The position numbers were made by a program, and so were the translations under genes. This document shows positions 1 to 7,924 of a stretch of DNA of 64,000 nucleotides, one piece after another (positions within the stretch are counted from its first letter, which is position 1; every line of letters starts with the position of its first letter). The notes beneath the pieces were generated by a model, which saw only the letters and a program-made list of their open reading frames with translations, did not search any database and was not told the DNA's origin. Source of the DNA: Actinoplanes palleronii (GTDB lineage Bacteria > Actinomycetota > Actinomycetes > Mycobacteriales > Micromonosporaceae); contig NZ_BOMS01000045.1 of NCBI RefSeq assembly GCF_016862315.1, positions 1-64,000 of the forward strand, written 5' to 3'.

Positions 1-334
1 GAACCGTCCCCCTGGCGGCCGGGGAGGCCTGGCGGCCGGGGAGGCCTGGCGGCCGGGGAGGCCTGGCGGCCGGGGGTGAGGATGTGCGCGGGCCGGGTGG
101 CTGGGGTGCCGGGTGTGTAGGGGAGCGGGGTGGCTGCCGCGACTCGGGGGCTGCGCGGGGTGGGGGTTTGGGTCGGGACCACCCACGGACATTGCCCTGG
201 AGGGGCGAGCGTTTTGGACGCGCCAGCGGCCAGCTCGGCCCGGAAGGGCCCTCGGCGGGAGCGGCGGTCTGTACCCGCCGCCCACCTACGACATCACGAT
301 CTTGATTTTGATCTTGACCGAAAGAGACCACGCG
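1..334. other. Non-coding left edge with a short tandem repeat
   Basis: No convincing gene is visible here. The open frames have the composition of GC-rich shadow frames and lack ribosome binding sites. The left part carries a 17-bp tandem repeat (annotated separately). The right part, near 295-345, is locally AT-richer, with a repeated GATCTTGA-like run just beyond the stop of the minus-strand LacI gene. No terminator hairpin could be assigned with confidence. Confidence 0.5.
11..78. repeat. 17-bp tandem repeat, four copies
   Basis: The unit CCTGGCGGCCGGGGAGG occurs at 11-27, 28-44 and 45-61 without change, and a fourth copy at 62-78 is degenerate at its end. The period is 17 bp, so the array does not keep a reading frame. 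It lies outside any gene I can support. Confidence 0.9.
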
Positions 335-1297
335 TCAGCTTGATCCCCGCACGGTCAGAAGGGTCGGCAGGCGGCCCGGGGCCGGCAGGGCCGGGTCCAG
401 CAGGTGGTGCACGGCGGCCGCGGCCTCGTCCTCGACCGGCATGTAGACCGAGGACAGGTCCGCGGCCTCGGCCAGGGCGCTGCCGTCGAAGCCGACCACC
501 GCGACGTCCTGCGGGACCCGCCGGCCGGCCTCGCGCAGCGCCTGCAGCACGCCCATCGCGGTCACGTCGCACGACGCGAACACCGCGTCCAGCCCCGGGT
601 CCCGGGCCAGCAGCTCCTGGGTCGCCGCATACGCCCGGGCGTGGGTGAAGTCGCCGTCGACGGAGAGCACGGCCCGGGCCACGCCGTCCATCACCCGCAG
701 GAAACCGGCCTTGCGCTCCTGCGCGCACGGGGTGGGCGGGCCGAAGACCGCGCCGATCCGCCGGCGGCCGGTGGTGACCAGGTGCATGGCGGCCTGGTAT
801 CCGCCGCCCTCGTTGTCCGGGGCGACGAACGCGACGCCGGGCGCGGACCGGCCCAGCGCGATCGTGCGGCTCCGCCGGGCGTACGCGGCACTCGCCGGGC
901 CCGGCATGTTGATCAGGATCTGGCCGAACGGCGGGTCGGCGTCGACGGCCGGTGCGGTGGACACCCGGCGGACCTCGAGGGAGATGTCCTGGTCGCCGAT
1001 GGCCCGCAGGGCGCCGGTCAGCACCCGGCCGTAGAACGGTTTGGCGGCCATCGCGTCCGGGTCCGGGTCGACGATCAGGACCTGGACGCGTTCGCGGCGG
1101 TTCGCGCTGGTGCGGCCGGTGGCCAGGGCGCGGGCCACGGCGTGCGGCTCGAAGCCGAGCTGGGCCGCGACGGCGCGGACGTGGTCACGGACCTCTTCCG
1201 AGGTGCCGTACCGGCCGTTGATCGCCCGGGACGCGGCGGCGCGGGACACTCCGGCCACCCGGGCGACGTCGGCGAGGGTGGTACGCCGGTTCTCCAT
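335..1297 (-). CDS. LacI family transcriptional regulator
   Basis: A 320-residue repressor of the LacI/GalR family. The N-terminus carries the typical helix-turn-helix (TTLADVARVAGVSRAAASRAI, about residues 6-26) followed by the hinge region. The rest matches the periplasmic-binding-protein-like effector domain, ending with the usual VPQDVAVVGFDG segment near residue 265. Length is slightly short for the family (330-350). The ATPase gene ends 22 bp upstream on the same strand, so the two may be co-transcribed. No sugar transporter or hydrolase is adjacent, so the effector cannot be guessed. Confidence 0.93.
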   Translation of the reverse strand: MENRRTTLADVARVAGVSRAAASRAINGRYGTSEEVRDHVRAVAAQLGFEPHAVARALATGRTSANRRERVQVLIVDPDPDAMAAKPFYGRVLTGALRAIGDQDISLEVRRVSTAPAVDADPPFGQILINMPGPASAAYARRSRTIALGRSAPGVAFVAPDNEGGGYQAAMHLVTTGRRRIGAVFGPPTPCAQERKAGFLRVMDGVARAVLSVDGDFTHARAYAATQELLARDPGLDAVFASCDVTAMGVLQALREAGRRVPQDVAVVGFDGSALAEAADLSSVYMPVEDEAAAAVHHLLDPALPAPGRLPTLLTVRGSS

Positions 1298-1319
1298 GGG
1301 GGAACGATATCGCCGGCAC

Positions 1320-2075
1320 TCAATCGGCGAGCAGGTGGCGCAGGGTGCGTTGCGGGTCGGACAGGAAATTTCTGGTGACCTGGACCGCGTCGGCCTCGTC
1401 GTACGTGACGCGGCGCAGCCGCCCGTCGTCCTCGACCTGCAGGATCGTGGCGCCGGGCAGCGCGAGCAGGATCGGCGAGTGCGTGGCGATCAGCATCTGG
1501 GAGCCGGCCTCGGTCAGGTCGTGCAGCCGGGCCAGCGCGATCAGCAGCCCGCGCGGCGACAGCGCCGCCTCCGGCTCGTCCAGCAGGTAGAGCCCGCCGG
1601 GGTGGAAGCGGTTCGCGATCAGGTCGAGGAAGGACTCGCCGTGGGAGCGTTCGTGCAGGCTGTGGCCGCCGTAGCCGTCTGCGACGCCGAGATTGTCGAT
1701 CTCGGTGACCACGTTGTAGAACGACTCGGCGCGGAAGAAGAAGTTGGAGCGTTCCCGGCGTCCGGCCTGCCGGCCCACGGTCAGGTGCCGGCCGAGCGCC
1801 GACTCGGTGGACTGGGTGGCGAACTGGAAGTTGCGGCTGCCGCCCTCGGCGTTGAAGCCGGCCGCCACCGCGATCGCCTCGACCAGCGTGGACTTGCCGG
1901 AACCGTTGTCACCGGTGAGGAACGTGACGCCCGGGGCGAGATCCAGGTGACCGGTCGCGATCAGGCCGCGCACGATCGGCAGGCGGAAGGGGTACGCCGT
2001 GGTGTCGACGTCACGGTCGACCGCGATGTCGCGCAGGAACCGGCCGGTCACCCGCCGAGTGTAGGAAGGATCCAC
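1320..2075 (-). CDS. AAA family ATPase (SMC/ABC-like, AAA_21/23 type)
   Basis: A 251-residue stand-alone ATPase. The Walker A motif GDNGSGKST is at residues 55-63. An HGESF signature-like motif precedes the Walker B segment LYLLDEPEAAL, and an H-loop THSP follows. This is the compact form of RecF/SMC-like ATPases found alone in many actinobacteria, whose role is usually unknown. No nuclease partner of the OLD or Gabija type is adjacent, so a defence role is not supported. It diverges from the MarR gene across a gap of about 40 bp. Confidence 0.88.
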   Translation of the reverse strand: MDPSYTRRVTGRFLRDIAVDRDVDTTAYPFRLPIVRGLIATGHLDLAPGVTFLTGDNGSGKSTLVEAIAVAAGFNAEGGSRNFQFATQSTESALGRHLTVGRQAGRRERSNFFFRAESFYNVVTEIDNLGVADGYGGHSLHERSHGESFLDLIANRFHPGGLYLLDEPEAALSPRGLLIALARLHDLTEAGSQMLIATHSPILLALPGATILQVEDDGRLRRVTYDEADAVQVTRNFLSDPQRTLRHLLAD

Positions 2076-2116
2076 TGGCCGGGAACGGCCGGGGCCCTCA
2101 CGAGTAGGGTGAGGCG

Positions 2117-2512
2117 GTGAGCACGACGGACGCGCTGGTGCAGCTCTCCTTCCAGATCCAGCGGATCCTGGCCGAGGCCGGCGCCGAGCGCGACCTGTCG
2201 ATCGCGCAGTTGCGCCTGCTCGGCATCCTGCGCGACCGCCAGGCCGGCATGCTCCACCTCGGCGGCCATCTCGGCCTGGACCGGTCGGCGATGGCCGGGC
2301 TGGTCTCCCGCGCCGAGGAACGCGGCCTGGTGCGCAGCCTGCCGTCCGCGCGCGATCCCCGGGTGGTCCTGGTCGAGTCGACCCCGCGGGGGCGCCGGGT
2401 CGCCGAGGAGTGCGCCCGTGAGATCGCGCGTCAGGTCGCCGAGGTTGTCGCCGGGCTGTCCGCGACCGATCAGGCCCTGCTGTCCGCGCTGGCGGCCGGC
2501 CCGCTGACCTGA
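2117..2512 (+). CDS. MarR family transcriptional regulator
   Basis: A 131-residue winged-helix regulator starting with GTG. The recognition region GHLGLDRSAMAGLVSRAEERGLV and the wing SARDPRVVLV fit the MarR fold. A GAGG sequence lies close to the start. It diverges from the ATPase gene and converges on the aldo/keto reductase gene, with a palindrome over its stop codon. MarR proteins often control an adjacent oxidoreductase or exporter; here the reductase faces it tail to tail, so the target is unclear. Confidence 0.88.
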   Translation: MSTTDALVQLSFQIQRILAEAGAERDLSIAQLRLLGILRDRQAGMLHLGGHLGLDRSAMAGLVSRAEERGLVRSLPSARDPRVVLVESTPRGRRVAEECAREIARQVAEVVAGLSATDQALLSALAAGPLT

Positions 2513-2524
2513 CCCGGCCGGGTC
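2511..2524. terminator. Perfect 14-bp palindrome between convergent genes
   Basis: GACCCGGCCGGGTC overlaps the MarR stop codon and lies 7 bp from the end of the opposing reductase gene. It could act as a bidirectional terminator stem, but there is no T-tract on either side, and short perfect palindromes arise easily at this GC content. Confidence 0.3.
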
Positions 2525-2530
2525 ATCGGG

Positions 2531-3499
2531 TCACCAGGCCCACGCCTCCGGGGCCGGGCCGCCGGTGCCGATCGGCGGGAAGATGTCGTCGAGGGTGGCC
2601 AGCACCTCGCCGGTCAGCGGCTCCAGCGGCAGGTCCAGCTGCTCTCGGGTACGCGGCCCGAGCACCGTCGCGGTCACCTCCGGGCGGGACAGCAGCCAGC
2701 CGATCGCCACCGCGGCCGGGTCCGTGCCGAGCTCCGCGCAGAACTCCTCGAACCGCTGCAGCGCGGCCCGGTGCGGCTCCACCCGTTCCGGCGCGTGCAG
2801 CACGCTGCGGCCCGGCACCCCCTCACGCTGTTTGCGCAGCGCACCGGAGAGCGCCCCGAAGTGCAGCGGCGAGTACGGCAGGATCCCGATGCCCAGCTCC
2901 GCCGCGGCCGGCAGCACCTCCAACTCGGCGTGCCGGGTGAGCAGGTTGTACTTGCACTGCTCGGACACCACGCCGAGGAAGTTCCGCTGGTCCGCGACGT
3001 CTTGCGCCCGGGCCAGGTGCCAGCCCGCGAAATTCGACGATCCGACGTACCGGATCTTGCCTTGCGCGGTCAGGACCTCCATGGCCTGCCAGATCTCCGC
3101 CCACCCGGTGCGGCGATCCACATGATGCATCTGGAACAGATCGATCCGGTCGGTCCCGAGCCGGCGCAGCGACGCCTCGCACGAGGCGATGATGTTGCGG
3201 GCGGACAGCCCGCGGTCGTTGGGGTCGTCGGACATCGGCGCGTAGACCTTGGTGGCCAGCACGGTCCGGTCCCGGCGGCCGGACGTCGCCAGCCAGGAAC
3301 CGATGAACCGCTCGCTGAGGCCGTCGCCGTCCTCGCGGCCGTACATGTTCGCGGTGTCCACGAAGGTGATGCCGATCTCGGCGGCGTGGTCGAGGATCGC
3401 GTGGCTGTCGGCCTCGCCGAGCTGCCAGCCGAAGTTCATGGTGCCGAGACAGAGGCGGCTGACGGTCAGGCCGGTCCGGCCGAGACGGGTGTATTCCAT
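2531..3499 (-). CDS. Aldo/keto reductase
   Basis: A 322-residue NADPH-dependent oxidoreductase of the aldo/keto reductase TIM-barrel family. The catalytic tetrad is visible: Asp and Tyr in FVDTANMYG, Lys in VLATKVY and His in FQMHHVD. The C-terminal part holds the cofactor-binding region with VLGPRT. It resembles the YajO/Gfo-like stress reductases, substrate unknown. It diverges from the ArsR-like gene, and the 62-bp gap probably holds both promoters, so regulation by that protein is possible. Confidence 0.95.
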   Translation of the reverse strand: MEYTRLGRTGLTVSRLCLGTMNFGWQLGEADSHAILDHAAEIGITFVDTANMYGREDGDGLSERFIGSWLATSGRRDRTVLATKVYAPMSDDPNDRGLSARNIIASCEASLRRLGTDRIDLFQMHHVDRRTGWAEIWQAMEVLTAQGKIRYVGSSNFAGWHLARAQDVADQRNFLGVVSEQCKYNLLTRHAELEVLPAAAELGIGILPYSPLHFGALSGALRKQREGVPGRSVLHAPERVEPHRAALQRFEEFCAELGTDPAAVAIGWLLSRPEVTATVLGPRTREQLDLPLEPLTGEVLATLDDIFPPIGTGGPAPEAWAW

Positions 3500-3561
3500 G
3501 ACGTCTTTCTGCCACGCCGCCCGGATGGCCCGAAGCCGTTCGACCGTGCTCGAATGGTGGC

Positions 3562-4515
3562 GTGATCGCCTGGGAGTTCGGGCCGGCCGACGTGGCCGGG
3601 TTGCGGTTCGCCCACTCGCCGATGGCCGAGCTGGTGGCCAGCGTGTTCGTGTTGCGCGCCCGGTCGGCGTGGCTGCGTCCGCAGTGGTCGGCCCGGGTCG
3701 GCGCGGCCCTCGCCGGGTGGCCGACGTTCCGGGCGGTGCTGTGCGGGCCGCTCGGCTACGCGCCGGACTTCCTCACCCCGGTGCCGCCCGTCGCCCGCCC
3801 GCGCCTCGACGACGAACTCGCCCTGATCGCCGCGACCGCGCCGGACCGGGTCGTCGACCAGGTCCTCGCCGGCTGGGCCGGGCACACCGCGCCGGCCGAG
3901 ATCAACCGGTTCGCGCACGCGCCGGCGGCCGCCCTGGCGGTGCTGCTCGGTGAGATCCGGGCGTACCACGCGACCGCGATCGCGCCGCTCTGGCCCCGTC
4001 TGCGTGCCGTCGCCGACGCCGAGATCGCCACCCGGGTCCGGGTCGCCGCCGACCACAGCCCGCGCCGCATGATCGACACCCTGCACCCGCGGCTGGGCTG
4101 GGACGGCGCCGCACTGCACCTCCGCTACCCGCACAAACAAGGCAGTTGGTCCGGCGGCGGGCAGGATCTGACGTTGCTGCCGACCGGCTTCGCCGGATCT
4201 GAGGTGTACGCCATGACGACCGGCCGCTCCCTCTGGTACGCCCCGGCCGGCTACGGCACCCTGTGGTCGCCGGCCCCCGCCGCACCGGCCGCCGCCCTCT
4301 CCGCCCTGCTCGGCCCGACCCGCGCGACCGTGCTGACCCTGCTCGCCGCCCCGCACAGCACCGGCGACGTCGCCACCCGGCTCGGCCTGGCCCCGGCCAC
4401 CGCGTCGCACCACCTGACCACCCTGCGCGACGCCGGCCTGCTCACCGCGGAACGTTCCGGCCGACGCCTGCTCTACCACCGCACCCACCTGGGTGACCAC
4501 CTCACTAACCTGTGA
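3562..4515 (+). CDS. ArsR-like winged-helix regulator with large N-terminal domain
   Basis: A 317-residue protein with a GTG start. The last 80 residues form an ArsR winged helix (LGPTRATVLTLL...TGDVATRLGLAPATASHHLTTLRDAGLL). The first 230 residues resemble the uncharacterised N-terminal domain (DUF5937-like) common in actinobacterial ArsR proteins. No metal-binding CxC motif is present, so it is probably not a metal sensor. It is the first of five genes whose ends overlap by 4, 4, 4 and 8 bases, an operon that it may autoregulate. Confidence 0.88.
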   Translation: MIAWEFGPADVAGLRFAHSPMAELVASVFVLRARSAWLRPQWSARVGAALAGWPTFRAVLCGPLGYAPDFLTPVPPVARPRLDDELALIAATAPDRVVDQVLAGWAGHTAPAEINRFAHAPAAALAVLLGEIRAYHATAIAPLWPRLRAVADAEIATRVRVAADHSPRRMIDTLHPRLGWDGAALHLRYPHKQGSWSGGGQDLTLLPTGFAGSEVYAMTTGRSLWYAPAGYGTLWSPAPAAPAAALSALLGPTRATVLTLLAAPHSTGDVATRLGLAPATASHHLTTLRDAGLLTAERSGRRLLYHRTHLGDHLTNL

Positions 4516-5204
4516 GCATGCGGATGCGGTTGCCCACGCCGGCCCTCGGCGTCCTGCTCGTCGCCGGGGCGGTCGCCGTCGTCGGCGCGCTGTTCTCGCT
4601 GCCCTGGCCGCTCGGCGCCGGATGGGTGGTGGCGCTGGCCGTGCTGGCGCTGCACCCGCTGCTGGCCCGCCCGGTCCTGCCCGGCCCGCCGCGCCTGCTG
4701 CTCGGCGCCGGCCTGCTCGGTCTCGCGCTCGCGGTGCTGTTGCAGGCCTGGACGTTCGCGGCGTTCCGTTCGGCGGTCGACGCGGCGACGCTGGCCGAGC
4801 TGGTCGCGCTGGACCACGACCCGGGCCAGTACCGTGCGCAAACGCTGCGCGGGCTGGCCAGCGCGGGTTGCGAGGTGCTGGCGTGCGCCGCGTTCGCCGT
4901 CGCGCTGACCAAGCTGCGGCGGCCGGTGCCCGGGCCGGTGCGCACCGGTTTCGCCACCCTGGCGGTCGTCGCGGTGGCCATGACCGGCTTCGCGATCTCG
5001 GCGTGGGCCACGACTCCGGAGCCGGTGATGACCGTGCCTGCGGACCTGCCGCCCGAGCTGGCCGCGGAGGTGGCGACCGTGGTGCCGGGCCAGATGATGA
5101 GCCTGGACCCGTTCGGCGCGGTCATCATCGGCGTCATGCTCTACGCGACGTTCCAGCTCATCGACGGCTATGCTCGGCCGCCCTTGCTACCGTCCGCCGG
5201 GTGA
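4512..5204 (+). CDS. Integral membrane protein of unknown function
   Basis: A 230-residue hydrophobic protein with about six predicted transmembrane segments and a loop of about 40 residues in the middle. The GTG start overlaps the preceding stop as GTGA; an ATG two codons later is an alternative. I do not recognise the family. Tight coupling to the ArsR-like regulator and the DUF3995-like gene suggests a shared membrane-related function. Confidence 0.8.
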   Translation: MSMRMRLPTPALGVLLVAGAVAVVGALFSLPWPLGAGWVVALAVLALHPLLARPVLPGPPRLLLGAGLLGLALAVLLQAWTFAAFRSAVDAATLAELVALDHDPGQYRAQTLRGLASAGCEVLACAAFAVALTKLRRPVPGPVRTGFATLAVVAVAMTGFAISAWATTPEPVMTVPADLPPELAAEVATVVPGQMMSLDPFGAVIIGVMLYATFQLIDGYARPPLLPSAG

Positions 5205-5782
5205 AGACCGATGACGAACTCCTGGAGCTGATCCGGCATGACCAGGACCTCGCCGACCTGCTGGGGCAGACGTGCGAGTTCGACCTCTCGCGCGGGGATC
5301 ACGGAGCGACCGTCAGTCTGTCGTCCGGCGCTGCACTGGAAGCCGTAGCCGGGGATTTCACCGGTGGAACGTTCTTTCTTTGCGGCGAGCGCCGGCCGGC
5401 ACGACCGGTGCTGTACGCCAGCTCTGAGTGCCAGGCCGGCCTGATCGGCCGTGACCTCGCCGATGCCCTGGCGATCATGATCGGGCTGCCGTCCTGGTCG
5501 GACTGCTTGGGGTTCTCCGGCGACGGTAACCTGGCCGTCATGCGGTCCGCTGCCGAATACCTACGCCGCGACGAAATTGAGAGCCGCCCGGGCGCGGATG
5601 CCGAGCGCGAGCGGCTCGCCACGGCGTTGTCACTGACTCTGGCGCCCATTCCGGTCCTGCTGGGTCGGTTGCACGAGACGGTCACCGCCACCGGGCCCGA
5701 CTTCGTCCTGGCCGAAGGCCCATATGAGTACGAGTCGCTGTTCGGCCCGTTTCTGCCGAGCCGCAATCCGCTGTGGCGATGA
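5201..5782 (+). CDS. Hypothetical soluble protein
   Basis: A 193-residue protein whose GTG start (GTGAAGACCGATGAC) overlaps the previous stop by 4 bases. This start was chosen over a longer in-frame reading that lies inside the upstream gene. It is acidic, with an alternating beta pattern in the first half and a conserved-looking core IGLPSWSDCLGFSGDG. It vaguely recalls SMI1/KNR4 (SUKH)-type small proteins, but that is a weak impression and no function is assigned. Third gene of the overlapping operon. Confidence 0.75.
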   Translation: MKTDDELLELIRHDQDLADLLGQTCEFDLSRGDHGATVSLSSGAALEAVAGDFTGGTFFLCGERRPARPVLYASSECQAGLIGRDLADALAIMIGLPSWSDCLGFSGDGNLAVMRSAAEYLRRDEIESRPGADAERERLATALSLTLAPIPVLLGRLHETVTATGPDFVLAEGPYEYESLFGPFLPSRNPLWR

Positions 5783-6225
5783 GTCATGGCGCGCGGTTCG
5801 GGTGGGTGGCGGCGGCCTGGGCGGTCGCCTTCGCCGGGCTGCATTTCTTCTGGGGGCTCGGCGGTGACCTCGGCCTCGCGGTCTCGGCCGGGCCCGACCT
5901 GGCCGCCGAACGCCCGGCCTGGTTCGTCGCCGGCGGCCTGTGGGGTGTCGGCCTGCTCTGCCTGATCGGCGCGCTGGTCGGCCGCGCCCTCGCGCGCGGC
6001 CGGGCCGGACGTCCGATCCGGATCGCCGGCTACCTCGCCGGTCTGATCCTGCTGGTCCGGGCGGCCACCGTGGAGTTCCTGCTGCTCGGCGGCTCGACGC
6101 TGAACGACACGGTCGGCCCGGACCACCGCTTCTGGACCCTGACCGTCTGGAATCCGTGGTTCGCGCTCGGCGGCGTCAGCTTCCTGGCGGCGAGCCTCGC
6201 CTACCGGACCCGCCGCGATGCCTGA
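5779..6225 (+). CDS. DUF3995-like membrane protein
   Basis: A 148-residue protein with four predicted transmembrane helices, starting at an ATG that overlaps the previous stop (ATGA). The pattern AAWAVAFAGLHFFWGLGG at the N-terminus and WNPWFALGG near the C-terminus resemble the DUF3995 family, a widespread actinobacterial membrane family of unknown role. A GTG two codons upstream is a less likely start. Fourth gene of the operon. Confidence 0.8.
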   Translation: MSHGARFGWVAAAWAVAFAGLHFFWGLGGDLGLAVSAGPDLAAERPAWFVAGGLWGVGLLCLIGALVGRALARGRAGRPIRIAGYLAGLILLVRAATVEFLLLGGSTLNDTVGPDHRFWTLTVWNPWFALGGVSFLAASLAYRTRRDA

Positions 6226-7042
6226 CGCGATGCGCCCCATCGGGCCGGACGATCTGGCACGGGCCGTCCGAGCGCTGGGCGAGACCCTCGAACCACTGCT
6301 TGACCGCGACTGGTCAGTCCCGGCCGGCACCCTCGACTGGTCCTGCCGGCAGACCCTGGCCCACATCGGTCACGACCTGCTCGCCTACGCGCTGCAGGTG
6401 GCCGGCCAGGCCCAGCACGCCTATCTGCCGGCCGATCTGACGATCCGCGACGAGGCCACCATGGCCGAGGTGCTGACGATCGTCGAAGGCTGCGGCGCCC
6501 TGCTCGTCGCCACGCTCCGGGCCGCCGGCCCGGATGTCAGAGCCTGGCATTTCGGACCGTCCGACACCTCCGGGTTCGCCGCGCTCGGCGTCGCTGAGAT
6601 CATCCTGCATCTGTACGACATCAGCCGCGGCCTGCTGGCCCCGTGGTGGCCCCCGGCGAAGTTCAGTTCGCGGGTGCTGGCCCGGCTCGCCCCGGACGCC
6701 ACCGCCGAACAGCAGCTCGCGACCGGCCGGCGGCAGCATTCCACGCAGGTGCTGCTCCGCTACACCGGCCGGGTCGGCGATCCGGTCCCGTGGCGCTGGC
6801 AGGTGCCCCCGGTTCCTCCGCTGGTCGCGGCGCCGCGCTGCACCTGCCCGTGCTGCGGCCACGTCACCCTGATGGCTCGTGGCGCGTTCGAGATCTGCGA
6901 CGAGTGCTGGTGGGAGGACGACGGCCAGGACGACCACAACAGCGCGGACGTCCACGGCGGCCCGAACGGCTCGTTGAGCCTGGACGAGGCCCGCCGCCAG
7001 TACGTCGCCAAGGGCCGGGGCCGGGCGCTGCGCCCGCGGTAG
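6218..7042 (+). CDS. DinB/mycothiol-type domain fused to a CPCC cysteine-rich domain
   Basis: A 274-residue two-domain protein. Residues 1-200 match the mycothiol-dependent maleylpyruvate isomerase-like DinB four-helix bundle, with probable metal ligands H49, E127 and H131. Residues 206-274 match the bacterial Cys-rich CPCC domain: C208, C210, C212 and C213, then C227/C230 in a CDECWWEDD motif. The CPCC domain is usually a small stand-alone protein of about 80 residues, so this fusion is unusual. The ATG overlaps the preceding stop by 8 bases, making it the last gene of the five-gene operon. Confidence 0.85.
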   Translation: MPDAMRPIGPDDLARAVRALGETLEPLLDRDWSVPAGTLDWSCRQTLAHIGHDLLAYALQVAGQAQHAYLPADLTIRDEATMAEVLTIVEGCGALLVATLRAAGPDVRAWHFGPSDTSGFAALGVAEIILHLYDISRGLLAPWWPPAKFSSRVLARLAPDATAEQQLATGRRQHSTQVLLRYTGRVGDPVPWRWQVPPVPPLVAAPRCTCPCCGHVTLMARGAFEICDECWWEDDGQDDHNSADVHGGPNGSLSLDEARRQYVAKGRGRALRPR

Positions 7043-7043
7043 T

Positions 7044-7069
7044 GCACCGGGCCCGGGCTCAGCCGGTGC
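7044..7069. terminator. Hairpin between convergent genes
   Basis: GCACCGG at 7044-7050 pairs perfectly with CCGGTGC at 7063-7069 across a GC-rich 12-base loop. It lies between the end of the DinB/CPCC gene and the end of the opposing EthD gene. There is no T-tract, so termination is only a suggestion. Confidence 0.4.
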
Positions 7070-7370
7070 CTTCCTGCGCCGGATAGTTGATGACGACCGC
7101 ACCACCGGTGGCGTAGTTGGCGACATCGGCGGACACCCGCCGGCCCTCCGGCGACGCCATCGCCGCGCCCATCGCCGCGGCGTCGGCGAACTCGGCCTCG
7201 AAGACCGCGAAGTACGGCGTCGGCCCCTGCGCCGCTGCCACGTCGAAGCTGTAACGCCACGCGAGCAGGCCGGGCAGCTGCGTGACCAGCGGGAGATGGG
7301 TGGTCACGTAGTAGTCGCGGAAGTGGTCGGGATCGGTGGGCTCGGGATACAGAACCACCAGCTTGTGCAT
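7059..7370 (-). CDS. EthD family protein
   Basis: A 103-residue dimeric alpha-beta barrel protein of the EthD family. The diagnostic N-terminal pattern is KLVVLYPEPTDPDHFRDYYVTTHLPL, with the DPxxFxxYY and THLPL elements. EthD proteins accompany degradation or modification pathways for ethers and aromatics, and their exact chemistry is often unknown. It diverges from the HxlR gene, and a copy of the GGTGCTTC operator candidate lies in the shared intergenic region. Confidence 0.9.
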   Translation of the reverse strand: MHKLVVLYPEPTDPDHFRDYYVTTHLPLVTQLPGLLAWRYSFDVAAAQGPTPYFAVFEAEFADAAAMGAAMASPEGRRVSADVANYATGGAVVINYPAQEGTG

Positions 7371-7402
7371 GCCAACCTCCGTGCCAGCACTCGAGCCCGC
7401 CG

Positions 7403-7422
7403 GGTGCTTCGGAATTCGAATC
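7403..7422. promoter_or_regulatory. Candidate HxlR operator, copy in the EthD/HxlR divergent region
   Basis: GGTGCTTCGGAATTCGAATC. The same 20 bases recur at 7891-7910 with 18 of 20 identities, upstream of the next gene. Placement in both control regions flanking the HxlR gene suggests that it binds here to regulate itself, the EthD gene and the downstream enzyme. This is inference from repetition and position. Confidence 0.55.
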
Positions 7423-7481
7423 GGTCGACTCGGAAGTTACTGTGTCGGATACCGAATCATCAAGTGGGGCGGGATGACGCG

Positions 7482-7826
7482 ATGACGACACCCCGGCCGG
7501 GACGGCCGGTACGAGGATCGAGTACCGGCCGTCCCCTGATGGCCGCCCTCGATCTGTTCGGGCGCCGCTGGAACCTGCGCATCATCTGGGAGCTGCAGCA
7601 CGGGCCGGTCGGCTTCCGCGCGTTGCAGCAGCGCTGCGACAACATGTCCTCCAGCGTGCTGCGGCAGCGGCTGACCGAACTGCTCGACGCGCACCTCGTC
7701 GCCCAGCAGCCGGACACGACCTACGGTCTCACCGAGCTCGGCCACGACGCCTGTCTGGCGCTGCGCCCGCTGGCCCGGTGGTCCGGCCGATGGGCCGGCG
7801 TCATGGCCGAGGACGGCGAGGCGTAG
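7482..7826 (+). CDS. HxlR family transcriptional regulator
   Basis: A 114-residue winged-helix regulator. The HxlR pattern is clear: LDLFGRRWNLRIIWELQHGPVGFRALQQ followed by SSSVLRQRLTELLDAHLV. The ATG at 7482 was chosen because a GGGGCGGG sequence precedes it by about 8 bases and the family starts here; the longer upstream frame is antisense to EthD. HxlR regulators commonly respond to reactive aldehydes, quinones or redox stress. Its neighbours, an EthD protein and a carboxymuconolactone-decarboxylase-like enzyme, would be natural targets. Confidence 0.92.
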   Translation: MTTPRPGRPVRGSSTGRPLMAALDLFGRRWNLRIIWELQHGPVGFRALQQRCDNMSSSVLRQRLTELLDAHLVAQQPDTTYGLTELGHDACLALRPLARWSGRWAGVMAEDGEA

Positions 7827-7833
7827 CAGCCCT

Positions 7834-7910
7834 GGTGCTTCGTAGCTGTGGTGCTTCGTAGCTCTAGTGCTTCGAAAAGAGAATCGCTATGGTGCTTCTG
7901 AATCCGAATC
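7834..7910. promoter_or_regulatory. Array of four GTGCTTC motifs upstream of the CMD-like gene
   Basis: GGTGCTTCGTAGCT occurs twice (7834-7847 and 7850-7863), AGTGCTTCGAAAAG starts at 7866, and the full 20-base motif GGTGCTTCTGAATCCGAATC is at 7891-7910. The first three are spaced exactly 16 bases apart. The last copy closely matches the site at 7403-7422. This looks like a multi-site operator, probably for the HxlR protein encoded just upstream. Confidence 0.55.
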
Positions 7911-7924
7911 ACCGGAGCGTGGCC

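Noticed and set aside
1320..2075. Defence system based on the stand-alone AAA ATPase
   Set aside because: No nuclease, helicase or reverse transcriptase partner is adjacent; neighbours are ordinary regulators.
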